Positions 1-6,302 of a stretch of DNA of 15,217 bases are shown one piece after another (position 1 is the stretch's first letter; the number at the start of each line of letters is the position of its first letter). Both the position numbers and the translations under genes were made by a program. The notes under the pieces were generated by a model. It was not told the DNA's origin. It made no database searches and worked only from the letters and a program-made list of their open reading frames with translations. The stretch lies in contig SPJO01000065.1 of NCBI GenBank assembly GCA_006844635.1, positions 1-15,217 on the forward strand, in the 5' to 3' direction. This DNA is from Methylophilaceae bacterium (GTDB lineage: Bacteria > Pseudomonadota > Gammaproteobacteria > Burkholderiales > Methylophilaceae).

Positions 1-85
1 CACCAAACTTACCCGTTTCGGCGGTGAAAGTAACCGTACTGAATGATATGACGCCGACAGTTAATAATAGTTTAAAAACCTTCAT
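1..85 (-). CDS. 5' end of a probable secreted protein (partial)
   Basis: On the minus strand an ATG at 85-83 opens a frame that stays open to the window edge, giving 28 residues that begin MKVFKLLLTVGVISFSTVTF. A short Lys-containing n-region, a hydrophobic core and small residues (TFTA) before Glu fit a Sec signal peptide, so the product is probably exported. A Shine-Dalgarno GGAG lies at plus 93-96 (read on the minus strand), 7 bases before the ATG, which supports this start. The gene is divergent from the gene at 346. Too little is visible to assign a family or function; an overlapping plus-strand frame at 24-251 lacks comparable support. Confidence 0.7.
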   Translation of the reverse strand, partial: MKVFKLLLTVGVISFSTVTFTAETGKFG

Positions 86-119
86 GACAATTCTCCAAGT
101 TATCCCTTTAAAGTCCGTT

Positions 120-133
120 CTGGTTATGACCAG
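120..133. promoter_or_regulatory. Small dyad CTGGT-TATG-ACCAG in the divergent spacer
   Basis: A perfect 5-base inverted repeat with a 4-base centre lies about 35 bases upstream of the minus-strand start codon. It could be a hairpin in that gene's leader or a weak operator. No regulator is identifiable, and a dyad this short can occur by chance. Confidence 0.25.
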
Positions 134-155
134 GTATTTTTACGGTGTTTCTATT

Positions 156-186
156 AGTATAGGCCTTATTACTTGGACTACTGTAA
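156..186 (-). promoter_or_regulatory. Candidate promoter for the minus-strand secreted protein gene
   Basis: Read on the minus strand, TTACAG (plus 181-186) and TATACT (plus 156-161) resemble -35 and -10 boxes with a 19-base spacer. They lie about 70 bases upstream of the ATG at 85. The spacer is slightly long and the -35 matches only partly, so this is a weak prediction. Confidence 0.3.
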
Positions 187-263
187 CTTCCATCACAAAG
201 TCAGAAACAAGCTTAATGTTGGAGCTAATGATAATCATGAATCAGGCCTAATTGTTGAAATAT

Positions 264-290
264 GCGTCGTCTAATTTAATCAGACGGCGT
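264..290 (+). other. Hairpin in the leader of the glycine-zipper gene
   Basis: CGTCGTCT (265-272) pairs with AGACGGCG (282-289) as an 8-base stem containing one G-T pair, closing a 9-base loop. No continuous T run follows, and the sequence sits between two divergent gene starts. A transcription terminator for a neighbouring gene is therefore unlikely; a 5' leader structure about 55 bases before the ATG at 346 fits better. The rest of the 86-345 spacer shows no gene. Confidence 0.4.
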
Positions 291-345
291 TATTTCCCTC
301 ATCTGCTATTGATTGGTAGATAAACTCTAAAAGAGGAGAAATAAA

Positions 346-969
346 ATGTTAAGTAAAAAAATGAATCAAGCTTTATTAGTGAGTTTAGTATTTACAGGTG
401 CTTCAATGACTGCGTCAGCTGGCCAAGATCGCTATGAAGATCGTGCGCGTGTGGTTGCAGTGACACCTCAAGTAGAGCGCATTAACAATCCTGTACAAGA
501 GTGTAGGACAGAATATGTGCGTGAGCGTTACTATGAAAATAAACGACACTCTAATGGTGGTGCGATTGTTGGTACCATTGCAGGTGGCTTGATTGGTAGT
601 CGTTTTGGCGGCGGTAATGGTCGCTTAATTACGACAGCTGTCGGTGCCGGCTTGGGCGCAGTGATTGGTGATCGCCATGATAATCGCTATTCACAAGGAC
701 ATCAGCGTGTGGAAACTCGCCCAGTAGAACGTTGCGAGACGATTGACCGTTGGGATACTGTGACAACGGGCTATTTGGTTGACTATAAATATAATGGCCG
801 TCGTTATACAACGGTGACGCAAGATCGTCCTGGCCGTTATATCCCTGTTAAGGTGTCAGTAAGGCCTGGTGGGCATGTGACACATGTGGATTATCGTTAT
901 AATAAACCACATTGGAAACATGGTAAGAAACACCACCGCAAGCATCATTCACATCGTCGTCATTATTAA
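346..969 (+). CDS. Secreted glycine-zipper (17 kDa antigen/SlyB-like) protein with His-rich tail
   Basis: The 207-residue product starts with a signal peptide (about residues 1-25, hydrophobic ALLVSLVFTGASM, then TASA before Gly). There is no lipobox cysteine at the cleavage site, so it is probably soluble periplasmic or outer-membrane associated and not a lipoprotein. Residues about 72-110 form a glycine zipper (GGAIVGTIAGGLIGSRFGGG, then VGAGLGAVIGDR), as in the glycine-zipper 2TM / Rickettsia 17 kDa family. A beta-rich region follows (TGYLVDYKYNGRRYTT), like related proteins of unknown role. The last 20 or so residues are extremely His/Lys/Arg rich (KHGKKHHRKHHSHRRHY). A strong Shine-Dalgarno AGAGGAG ends 7 bases before the ATG, and a second Met at residue 6 is the alternative start. 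It is monocistronic, ending in a terminator. Precise function unknown. Confidence 0.8.
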   Translation: MLSKKMNQALLVSLVFTGASMTASAGQDRYEDRARVVAVTPQVERINNPVQECRTEYVRERYYENKRHSNGGAIVGTIAGGLIGSRFGGGNGRLITTAVGAGLGAVIGDRHDNRYSQGHQRVETRPVERCETIDRWDTVTTGYLVDYKYNGRRYTTVTQDRPGRYIPVKVSVRPGGHVTHVDYRYNKPHWKHGKKHHRKHHSHRRHY

Positions 970-984
970 ATGAGTCGTGTGTTT

Positions 985-1013
985 AAAAAAGCCGCTTTTT
1001 AGCGGCTTTTTTT
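985..1013 (+). terminator. Rho-independent terminator after the glycine-zipper gene
   Basis: GCCGCT (991-996) and AGCGGC (1001-1006) form a perfect stem with a TTTT loop. The stem is extended by an A run on the left and a run of seven T on the right. This is a classical intrinsic terminator 16 bases after the stop codon; the A/T flanks could make it work in both directions. Confidence 0.9.
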
Positions 1014-1024
1014 CTTGGTTGCAC

Positions 1025-1030
1025 TATAAT
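1025..1030 (+). promoter_or_regulatory. Candidate -10 box upstream of the orf at 1075 and recJ
   Basis: A consensus TATAAT sits just after the terminator, 45 bases before the TTG start at 1075. At the expected -35 distance the sequence is terminator stem and matches poorly, so only the -10 is convincing. It would drive the 1075 gene and the overlapping recJ. Confidence 0.4.
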
Positions 1031-1074
1031 TCTAGAATGTTCAATTCTGCAGTGTTCTACGCATCGGAAGCGTT

Positions 1075-1578
1075 TTGTTAAAACCCATTTTAAACAAACT
1101 GGCGCGTATTCTTCGTACATCAGAGCCGAATGCTTTTAAAGCTTGGCAAGCAGCTGGTGGTGGAGTGCACCATCCGTTTTGGCTTTATGCGGTACCCGTT
1201 AACCTTATGCTGGGCCGAGATAGTTTCTTTTTGTCTGAGCCAGCACCACTGGAGTTGTCTCAAGGGGATGCTGATTCTATTACCAAGAGCTTGAACGAGC
1301 ATTTTGCAAAAGATGGTTATCACTTTTATGTGCAAGGTGAGCGCTGGTTTATGGGTTTGGATAAAGACCCGCAAATCAGGACAACAGCAGTGGCTAATGT
1401 GGTGAATCAAAATATTGCAGATTATTTACCAAAAGGTGAGGGCGCGTTGCATTGGGCTTCTTTGCAGAATGAAGTGCAAATGTTGTTGTTTAGCCACCCC
1501 GTTAATCAAGCGCGTGAAGCGCAGGGCTTGCCAAGCGTCAATAGCCTCTGGTGTTACGGTTTAGGCATGGCAACATGA
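1075..1578 (+). CDS. Conserved RpfE / phosphoglycerate-mutase-like protein, short form
   Basis: The 167-residue product carries motifs I associate with a betaproteobacterial family annotated as RpfE-type regulatory or phosphoglycerate-mutase-like protein and often found beside recJ. These are YAVPVNLMLGRDSFFLSEP (about 39-57), LNEHFAKDGYHFYVQGERWF (about 74-93) and the block LNEVQMLLFSHPVNQAREAQGLPSVNSLW (about 130-158). Family members I recall are about twice as long, continuing after the NSLWxxG motif; this one stops 8 residues later, directly at recJ. There is no signal peptide or membrane segment. The start is uncertain: there is no ATG near the N-terminus, TTG at 1075 has GGAAG 4 bases upstream, and the frame is closed by TAG at 1033. 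The stop overlaps the recJ ATG (ATGA), implying co-translation. Biochemical role unknown. Confidence 0.55.
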   Translation: MLKPILNKLARILRTSEPNAFKAWQAAGGGVHHPFWLYAVPVNLMLGRDSFFLSEPAPLELSQGDADSITKSLNEHFAKDGYHFYVQGERWFMGLDKDPQIRTTAVANVVNQNIADYLPKGEGALHWASLQNEVQMLLFSHPVNQAREAQGLPSVNSLWCYGLGMAT

Positions 1579-3278
1579 GTGAGCAACCGTTAAGAAAAAA
1601 AATTATACAAAGACCGGTCGATGATGTGGTCAAGTCTCAACTGTTGGATGCAGGTGTTCCGCCACTGCTAGCGAAACTATTTGCGGCAAGAGGTGTGCGG
1701 GCGGCAAGCGAACTAGAAGTGACACTAAAACATATTATTCCGCCAATACAACTGACGAATAATAATGCCATGGCAGCGTTGTTGGCAGATGCGATTGCTG
1801 ACAATAAAAAAATACTGATTGTTGGGGATTATGATGCTGATGGCGCCACAGCAACGGCTGTTGCCATGAAGGGGCTGCTCAGCATGGGCGCGCAAGTGGA
1901 TTTCTTGGTTCCTAACCGTTTTGAATATGGCTATGGTTTGACACCCGAAATTGTGGCGCTAGCAGCCACCATGCAGCCTAATGTGATTGTTACGGTAGAT
2001 AACGGCATTGCAAGTGTTGATGGCGTATCTGCAGCCAATGCACTTGGCATTGAGGTGTTGATTACTGATCATCACCTACCAGGGGGTGTGACACCAGCTG
2101 CGGCCTGCATCGTCAACCCTAATCAGCATGGGTGCCAGTTTCCGAGTAAGCATTTAGCGGGTGTCGGCGTGATGTTTTATGTGCTGCTTGCGTTACGTGC
2201 AGAGCTGCGAACGCGGGGAGTGTTTGTGGAAAATCAAGAGCCAAACCTGACCGAGCTGTTGGATTTGGTTGCTTTGGGCACGGTGGCAGACTTGGTGAAG
2301 CTGGACACGAATAATCGTATTTTAGTGGAGCAGGGTTTGCGCCGAATTCGCGCAGGGGCCGCTTGTGCTGGTATTAATGCATTGCTGACGGTGGCGGGTA
2401 AGGTGCCTGCAAAAGCAACAGCACAAGATTTTGGTTTTCAAGTGGGGCCACGATTAAATGCTGCGGGCCGATTGGATGATATGCGGCTTGGTATACAGTG
2501 CTTGCTGGCAACGAATGATAATGAGGCGATGGCAATCGCTAAGCAGTTACATGAGCTGAATGCGGAACGTCGCAGCATTGAAGCGGGTATGCAGAATGAG
2601 GCTGTCGCCAACTTGGAAGACCTGGCGGTTGGCGAGCAATACAGTATTAGTCTATATGAAGCTAGTTGGCACCAAGGTGTGGTCGGTATCCTTGCATCAC
2701 GCATTAAAGAGCGTTACCACCGGCCAGTAATTGCTTTTGCTGAGGTGGATGACGGATTATTAAAGGGGTCGGGCCGGTCCATCCCGGGTTTGCATTTGCG
2801 GGATGCGTTGGATTTGGTGACCAAGCAGCAGCCTGATTTGATTGTGACCTTTGGCGGCCATGCCATGGCAGCGGGTTTGAGTATTCAGCAGGCTGATTTT
2901 ACTCGTTTCCAGCAAGCCTTCGAAGCTGTGGTGCGTACATTGTTGCCTGAGGCGGCGTTACAGGCAGTGGTTGAAACAGATGGTGGCTTTGATGTGAATG
3001 AGATGACATTAGAGGTTGCGCAGCTATTGGAGAGCCAGGTATGGGGACAGGGATTTTCAGCGCCTATTTTTCACGATCAATTTGCTGTCGTTAGTCAGCG
3101 TATTGTGGGGGAGAGGCATCTGAAAGTGTTGCTAGAAAAGCAGGGTAAGCGCTTTAATGCGATTTACTTTGGACGGACTGAGGATTTGCCCGCACAAGTC
3201 GAAGCGGCTTATCAGGTGCAGGTGAATACCTATAACAATGTGCAATCAGTGCAATTGCAGCTACTGTATGCTGATTAG
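1575..3278 (+). CDS. recJ: Single-stranded-DNA-specific 5'-3' exonuclease RecJ
   Basis: RecJ degrades single-stranded DNA 5' to 3' in the cytoplasm, using divalent metals, in RecF-pathway recombination, mismatch repair and base-excision repair. The 567-residue product has the full DHH-phosphoesterase set: DYDADG (85-90), VDNGI (141-145), the DHH triad (165-167), GVGV (196-199) and the VALGTVADL block (232-240). The DHHA1 part follows, with SGRS (399-402) and GGHAMAAG (427-434), and then a C-terminal OB-like region. Length is close to E. coli RecJ (577). I chose the ATG at 1575 because it gives an ATGA overlap with the upstream gene and a RecJ-like N-terminus. A GTG at 1551 in the same frame would add 8 residues and is less likely. 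No defects seen. Confidence 0.97.
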   Translation: MSEQPLRKKIIQRPVDDVVKSQLLDAGVPPLLAKLFAARGVRAASELEVTLKHIIPPIQLTNNNAMAALLADAIADNKKILIVGDYDADGATATAVAMKGLLSMGAQVDFLVPNRFEYGYGLTPEIVALAATMQPNVIVTVDNGIASVDGVSAANALGIEVLITDHHLPGGVTPAAACIVNPNQHGCQFPSKHLAGVGVMFYVLLALRAELRTRGVFVENQEPNLTELLDLVALGTVADLVKLDTNNRILVEQGLRRIRAGAACAGINALLTVAGKVPAKATAQDFGFQVGPRLNAAGRLDDMRLGIQCLLATNDNEAMAIAKQLHELNAERRSIEAGMQNEAVANLEDLAVGEQYSISLYEASWHQGVVGILASRIKERYHRPVIAFAEVDDGLLKGSGRSIPGLHLRDALDLVTKQQPDLIVTFGGHAMAAGLSIQQADFTRFQQAFEAVVRTLLPEAALQAVVETDGGFDVNEMTLEVAQLLESQVWGQGFSAPIFHDQFAVVSQRIVGERHLKVLLEKQGKRFNAIYFGRTEDLPAQVEAAYQVQVNTYNNVQSVQLQLLYAD

Positions 3279-3284
3279 CTGCGA

Positions 3285-3290
3285 TATAAT
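3285..3290 (+). promoter_or_regulatory. Candidate -10 box for tpiA
   Basis: TATAAT in the context GCGATATAATGCGC lies between the recJ stop and tpiA, about 25 bases before the tpiA ATG, giving a short leader. A clear -35 is not visible 16-18 bases upstream, inside the end of recJ. Confidence 0.4.
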
Positions 3291-3315
3291 GCGCACAAGA
3301 TTACAATGAAAACAT

Positions 3316-4095
3316 ATGACGCACACTAATACACCTCGCAAATATGTGATTGCCAATTGGAAAATGCATGGCGATCTAGCGCACAACCAAGCATTACTTG
3401 ATCGCTATGTCAGTCAGTTATCTGACTTAAAGGGGACGCAGGTTGTTGTCTGTGTGCCGTATCCGTATTTAGCGCAAGCACAAGCCAAATTGCAAGGAAC
3501 TGGCATAGCTTGGGGTGCGCAAAACCTAGCAAAAAATGAAGATGGACCATTTACTGGAGAGGTGAGTGCGCAGATGTTATGCGACTTTGGTAGTCAGTAT
3601 GTGATTCTAGGTCATTCTGAACGTGCCACGGCTTATTGTGAGTCGGATGAGAATATCGCGCAAAAGTTTATGGTCGCAAAAAAGCATGGTATTACACCGA
3701 TTTTATGCGTGGGTGAAACGCTGATTGAACGTGAAGCCGGCGTGATGGAGCTCAAGGTTGGCAAGCAGCTGGATGCCATTATCGACTTGTATGGTGTTGA
3801 AGTATTTCAAAATACGATTGTTTCTTATGAGCCAATCTGGGCAATTGGGACGGGTTTGGCGGCAACGCCAGATCAAGCAAAGGCAATGCATTTGTTTATT
3901 AAAGGTAAGTTGATGCAGGTCAATGCAACGCATGAAAATAGCGTAAAAATACTCTACGGAGGCAGCGTTAATCCGCAAAATGCGTTACAATTATTCATGG
4001 TGGAGCATATTGATGGCGGACTCGTAGGAAAGTGTTCGCTCAATGCCCAAGAATTTGAAGGTATCTGTCAAGCTGCGGAGTCATGTCAGGAGTGA
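3316..4095 (+). CDS. tpiA: Triosephosphate isomerase
   Basis: This enzyme interconverts dihydroxyacetone phosphate and glyceraldehyde 3-phosphate in the cytoplasm, in glycolysis, gluconeogenesis and formaldehyde-assimilation cycles. The 259-residue TIM barrel shows the substrate Asn/Lys in ANWKMHG (N14, K16), WGAQN (66-70), and the catalytic His in ILGHSER (H100). The catalytic Glu and flexible loop are in YEPIWAIGTG (E172), and the phosphate-binding ILYGGSVNPQNA lies near the C-terminus. Length matches the family (about 250). The Shine-Dalgarno before the ATG at 3316 is weak (GAAAAC). An ATG at 3306 is in another frame. secG follows 36 bases later, a common tpiA-secG arrangement that may be co-transcribed. 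Confidence 0.97.
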   Translation: MTHTNTPRKYVIANWKMHGDLAHNQALLDRYVSQLSDLKGTQVVVCVPYPYLAQAQAKLQGTGIAWGAQNLAKNEDGPFTGEVSAQMLCDFGSQYVILGHSERATAYCESDENIAQKFMVAKKHGITPILCVGETLIEREAGVMELKVGKQLDAIIDLYGVEVFQNTIVSYEPIWAIGTGLAATPDQAKAMHLFIKGKLMQVNATHENSVKILYGGSVNPQNALQLFMVEHIDGGLVGKCSLNAQEFEGICQAAESCQE

Positions 4096-4131
4096 TATGT
4101 TCTGGATTGATGGATTTTTTATAGGTTAAAA

Positions 4132-4479
4132 ATGGAAAATATAATTACAGTAGTTCATGTGCTTGCTGCGGCAGCATTGATTGGTCTAATTTTGTTACAG
4201 CACGGTAAAGGTGCTGACATGGGTGCAGCATTTGGTAGCGGTGCGTCTGGTAGCTTATTTGGTGTGAGCGGGTCATCTAACTTTTTAAGTCGCGCAACAT
4301 CAGTCAGTGTGATGGTTTTCTTTGCAACGAGTTTGGCACTAGCTTACATTGCCAGTAATCGTGCAGGTTCAGGCAGTGTGGTGCAAGCACCAGCAGCCGT
4401 AGAAACAACGGCTGGTGCAGAGTCTGCGCCAGCTGAAACAGCACCAGTAGCAGGTACTGCGGAGGATGTTCCAAATTAA
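4132..4479 (+). CDS. secG: Preprotein translocase subunit SecG
   Basis: SecG is the small auxiliary membrane subunit of the SecYEG translocon and helps SecA-driven export. The 115-residue product has two membrane segments (about residues 4-20, and 52-73 with VMVFFATSLALAYIAS). They flank the conserved cytoplasmic Gly-rich stretch LLQHGKGADMGAAFGSGASG (20-39), with LFGVSGSSNFLSRAT after it. The C-terminus is a low-complexity Ala/Glu/Pro tail (about 79-115), as often seen in proteobacterial SecG. It lies between tpiA and a tRNA-Leu gene followed by nuo, a gene order I recognise from other betaproteobacteria. Confidence 0.95.
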   Translation: MENIITVVHVLAAAALIGLILLQHGKGADMGAAFGSGASGSLFGVSGSSNFLSRATSVSVMVFFATSLALAYIASNRAGSGSVVQAPAAVETTAGAESAPAETAPVAGTAEDVPN

Positions 4480-4499
4480 ATTTAGGGTTTCCCTAAATT
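4479..4499 (+). terminator. Stem-loop between secG and tRNA-Leu
   Basis: AATTTAGGG (4479-4487) pairs perfectly with CCCTAAATT (4491-4499) around a TTT loop. The stem starts in the secG stop codon and ends 5 bases before the tRNA. There is no T run after it, so it may be an inefficient terminator or a processing/stability structure that lets transcription continue into the tRNA. Confidence 0.5.
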
Positions 4500-4504
4500 A
4501 ACAT

Positions 4505-4589
4505 GCCGTCGTGGTGGAATTGGTAGACACGCTATCTTGAGGGGGTAGTGACGAAAGTCGTGAGAGTTCGAGTCTCTCCGTCGGCACCA
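4505..4589 (+). tRNA. tRNA-Leu, anticodon GAG
   Basis: The sequence folds as a class II tRNA of 85 bases with an encoded CCA (4587-4589). The anticodon arm CTATC / GGTAG closes the loop TTGAGGG, with anticodon GAG at 4539-4541, which reads CUC and CUU leucine codons. The long variable arm is TGAC-GAAA-GTCG, and the T arm is GAGAG-TTCGAGT-CTCTC. The acceptor stem GCCGTCG / CGTCGGC pairs at six positions but has U opposite U at 5:68, where I would expect U-A (discussed as a finding). Nothing else suggests a pseudogene. Confidence 0.93.
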
Positions 4590-4623
4590 ATAGTGTTTAG
4601 CTATCGCTGTAATATAAATAAAA

Positions 4624-4652
4624 CATAACTGCTACAAAATAAGCGGTATAAT
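4624..4652 (+). promoter_or_regulatory. Candidate nuo operon promoter
   Basis: A consensus TATAAT (4647-4652) lies 133 bases upstream of the nuoA start, in AT-rich DNA after the tRNA. The hexamer at the expected -35 spacing (CATAAC, 4624-4629) is weak, so an activator or read-through from the secG-tRNA unit may contribute. The 4590-4784 spacer holds no convincing gene. Confidence 0.45.
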
Positions 4653-4730
4653 TTTTGATAAAGAGTGAACATAGATTCGCAAGTGTAGTTCGGGAGTGAG
4701 CTGGTTTAATAAGATCAAGAAGGTAAGTTG

Positions 4731-4748
4731 CAAATGTGTATGCATTTG
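4731..4748 (+). other. Small hairpin in the nuoA leader
   Basis: CAAATG (4731-4736) and CATTTG (4743-4748) form a perfect 6-base stem with a 6-base loop, about 36 bases before the nuoA start. It may be a leader structure affecting nuo mRNA stability or translation, but it is short and could be chance. Confidence 0.3.
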
Positions 4749-4784
4749 TTTTGTGGTACGTAAGGAAGCTCAGGGTTAGGACTC

Positions 4785-5141
4785 TTGCTAGAAAACTATT
4801 TTCCAATATTAATGTTCATTTTAGTGGGCTTAGGCGTTGGCCTAGGGCCGCTCATCCTCGGGAAACTTGTTTCCCCTCATAAGCCAGATGCAGAAAAAAA
4901 CTCGCCCTATGAGTGCGGTTTTGAAGCATTTGAAGATGCGCGCATGAAATTCGATGTGCGCTACTATCTTGTTGCCATCCTATTTATTCTTTTTGATTTA
5001 GAAATTGCATTTTTATTCCCTTGGGCCGTTGTGCTCCCAGAACTAGGCATGTTTGGTTTTGTTGCCATGATGGTGTTTTTGTTTGTGCTAGTTGTTGGTT
5101 TTATTTACGAGTGGAAAAAAGGTGCGTTGGAGTGGGATTAA
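4785..5141 (+). CDS. nuoA: NADH-quinone oxidoreductase subunit A
   Basis: NuoA (ND3 homologue) is a small membrane subunit at the junction between the peripheral and membrane arms of complex I. The 118-residue product has three membrane helices (about 9-28, 60-80, 88-109). It has the family signatures YECGFE (42-47) in the loop that reaches toward the quinone site and FDLEIAFLFPWA (70-81). It starts with TTG at 4785, because residues MLENYFPILMF match the usual NuoA N-terminus and no ATG gives it. AGGG at 4772-4775 is a plausible Shine-Dalgarno. The next in-frame ATG would remove 9 residues of the first helix. First gene of the nuo operon; nuoB follows after 50 bases. Confidence 0.96.
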   Translation: MLENYFPILMFILVGLGVGLGPLILGKLVSPHKPDAEKNSPYECGFEAFEDARMKFDVRYYLVAILFILFDLEIAFLFPWAVVLPELGMFGFVAMMVFLFVLVVGFIYEWKKGALEWD

Positions 5142-5191
5142 GCACTCAGCAATCATTCTATTGTTTTAATTTGCTATTGGAAGCTATTTAA

Positions 5192-5668
5192 GTGGGTATT
5201 GAAGGCGTACTAGAAAAAGGGTTTGTGACCACATCGTTGGATACGGTCATTAACTATACGCGAACAGGTTCTATGTGGCCGATGACATTTGGTTTGGCCT
5301 GCTGCGCCGTCGAGATGATGCACGCAGGTGCTGCGCGCTACGACTTGGATCGCTTCGGTATTGTCTTTCGACCAAGTCCAAGGCAATCGGATGTCATGAT
5401 TGTGGCAGGCACCTTGGTCAATAAAATGGCACCAGCCTTGCGCAAAGTGTATGACCAAATGGCAGAGCCGCGGTGGGTGATTTCGATGGGAAGCTGTGCG
5501 AATGGGGGTGGTTACTACCACTACTCCTATGCGGTGGTGCGCGGCTGTGATCGGATTGTGCCCGTTGATGTGTATGTACCTGGTTGCCCGCCAACTGCTG
5601 AAGCATTGTTGTTTGGTATTGTGCAGTTGCAGAAAAAAATCAAACGCACCAATACGATTGCGCGGTAA
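5192..5668 (+). CDS. nuoB: NADH-quinone oxidoreductase subunit B
   Basis: NuoB (PSST homologue) carries iron-sulfur cluster N2, the last electron carrier before quinone, in the connecting arm of complex I. The 158-residue product contains the tandem cysteines in LACCAVEMMH (C37, C38), C102 in MGSCANGGGYYHYSY and C132 in VPGCPPTAEAL, which are the four expected N2 ligands. The start is GTG at 5192 with GGAAG 8 bases upstream (5179-5183). Length is typical of proteobacterial NuoB of this short type. nuoC begins 8 bases after the stop. Confidence 0.97.
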   Translation: MGIEGVLEKGFVTTSLDTVINYTRTGSMWPMTFGLACCAVEMMHAGAARYDLDRFGIVFRPSPRQSDVMIVAGTLVNKMAPALRKVYDQMAEPRWVISMGSCANGGGYYHYSYAVVRGCDRIVPVDVYVPGCPPTAEALLFGIVQLQKKIKRTNTIAR

Positions 5669-5676
5669 AGGAAATC

Positions 5677-6270
5677 ATGTCAGCAAAACTAGAAGCATTA
5701 TCCGCACAACTGAAGTTAGCCTTAGGGACGAATTTAACGAAGTTAACGGTTGATTTGGGTGAAATTACAGTTGAGTGTAAAGCTAAAGACTTTATTGCTG
5801 TTTGTGTTCGCTTGCGCGACCATGGCGAGTTGCAGTTTGAGCAGTTAACTGACTTGTGCGGTGTTGACTATAGCGATTATGAAGATGGTTTGTGGGAAGG
5901 CCCTCGCTATGCTGTTGTCTTGCATTTGCTATCGGTTTCACTCAACCAGCGTGTCCGAGTGCGTGTGTTTGCGCCGGATGATGATTTCCCTGTGTTGCCG
6001 ACCTTGGTTGATGTCTGGCCAGTTACAAACTGGTTTGAGCGTGAAGCCTTCGATTTATTCGGTATTATGTTTGAAAATCATCCTGATTTAAGGCGTATTT
6101 TGACGGACTATGGTTTTGTTGGACATCCATTCCGTAAAGATTTTCCAATGGTGGGTGAAGTGGAAATGCGTTATGACCCTGAACAGCAGCGTGTCGTTTA
6201 CCGGCCAGTTTCGATTGAGCTGCGTAACAATGTACCACGTTTGATTCGCGATGAAGGGCAACACTCATAA
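5677..6270 (+). CDS. nuoC: NADH-quinone oxidoreductase subunit C
   Basis: NuoC (30 kDa subunit) is a structural subunit of the connecting arm of complex I; here it is a separate protein, not a NuoCD fusion as in E. coli. The 197-residue product contains the family signature at about 119-157 (WFEREAFDLFGIMFENHPDL, then RRILTDYGF and GHPFRKDFP). It ends with the usual Arg-rich tail. AAAGGAAATC precedes the ATG at 5677. The stop overlaps the next ATG (TAATG at 6268-6272). That ATG is not the intact nuoD start but the start of orf50, because of the insertion described at 6268-6454. Confidence 0.96.
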   Translation: MSAKLEALSAQLKLALGTNLTKLTVDLGEITVECKAKDFIAVCVRLRDHGELQFEQLTDLCGVDYSDYEDGLWEGPRYAVVLHLLSVSLNQRVRVRVFAPDDDFPVLPTLVDVWPVTNWFEREAFDLFGIMFENHPDLRRILTDYGFVGHPFRKDFPMVGEVEMRYDPEQQRVVYRPVSIELRNNVPRLIRDEGQHS

Positions 6271-6302
6271 TGGCTGAGATACATAATTACACCATGAACT
6301 TT
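6268..6302 (+). repeat. Direct repeat, upstream copy (nuoC/nuoD junction)
   Basis: This 35-base sequence covers the TAATG stop/start junction of nuoC and the first 11 nuoD-like codons (MAEIHNYTMNF). It recurs 152 bases downstream at 6420-6454 with 33 of 35 identities; the differences (6284 T vs 6436 C, 6293 C vs 6445 G) are both silent third-codon changes. Similarity stops sharply on both sides. Confidence 0.97.

Noticed and set aside
24..251. A 75-codon plus-strand frame at the left edge
   Set aside because: It overlaps a better-supported minus-strand gene start with a signal peptide and good Shine-Dalgarno, and its protein has no recognisable features.
1551..1574. GTG upstream start for recJ
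   Set aside because: It would add 8 residues inside the preceding gene. The ATG at 1575 gives the standard ATGA overlap and a normal RecJ start.
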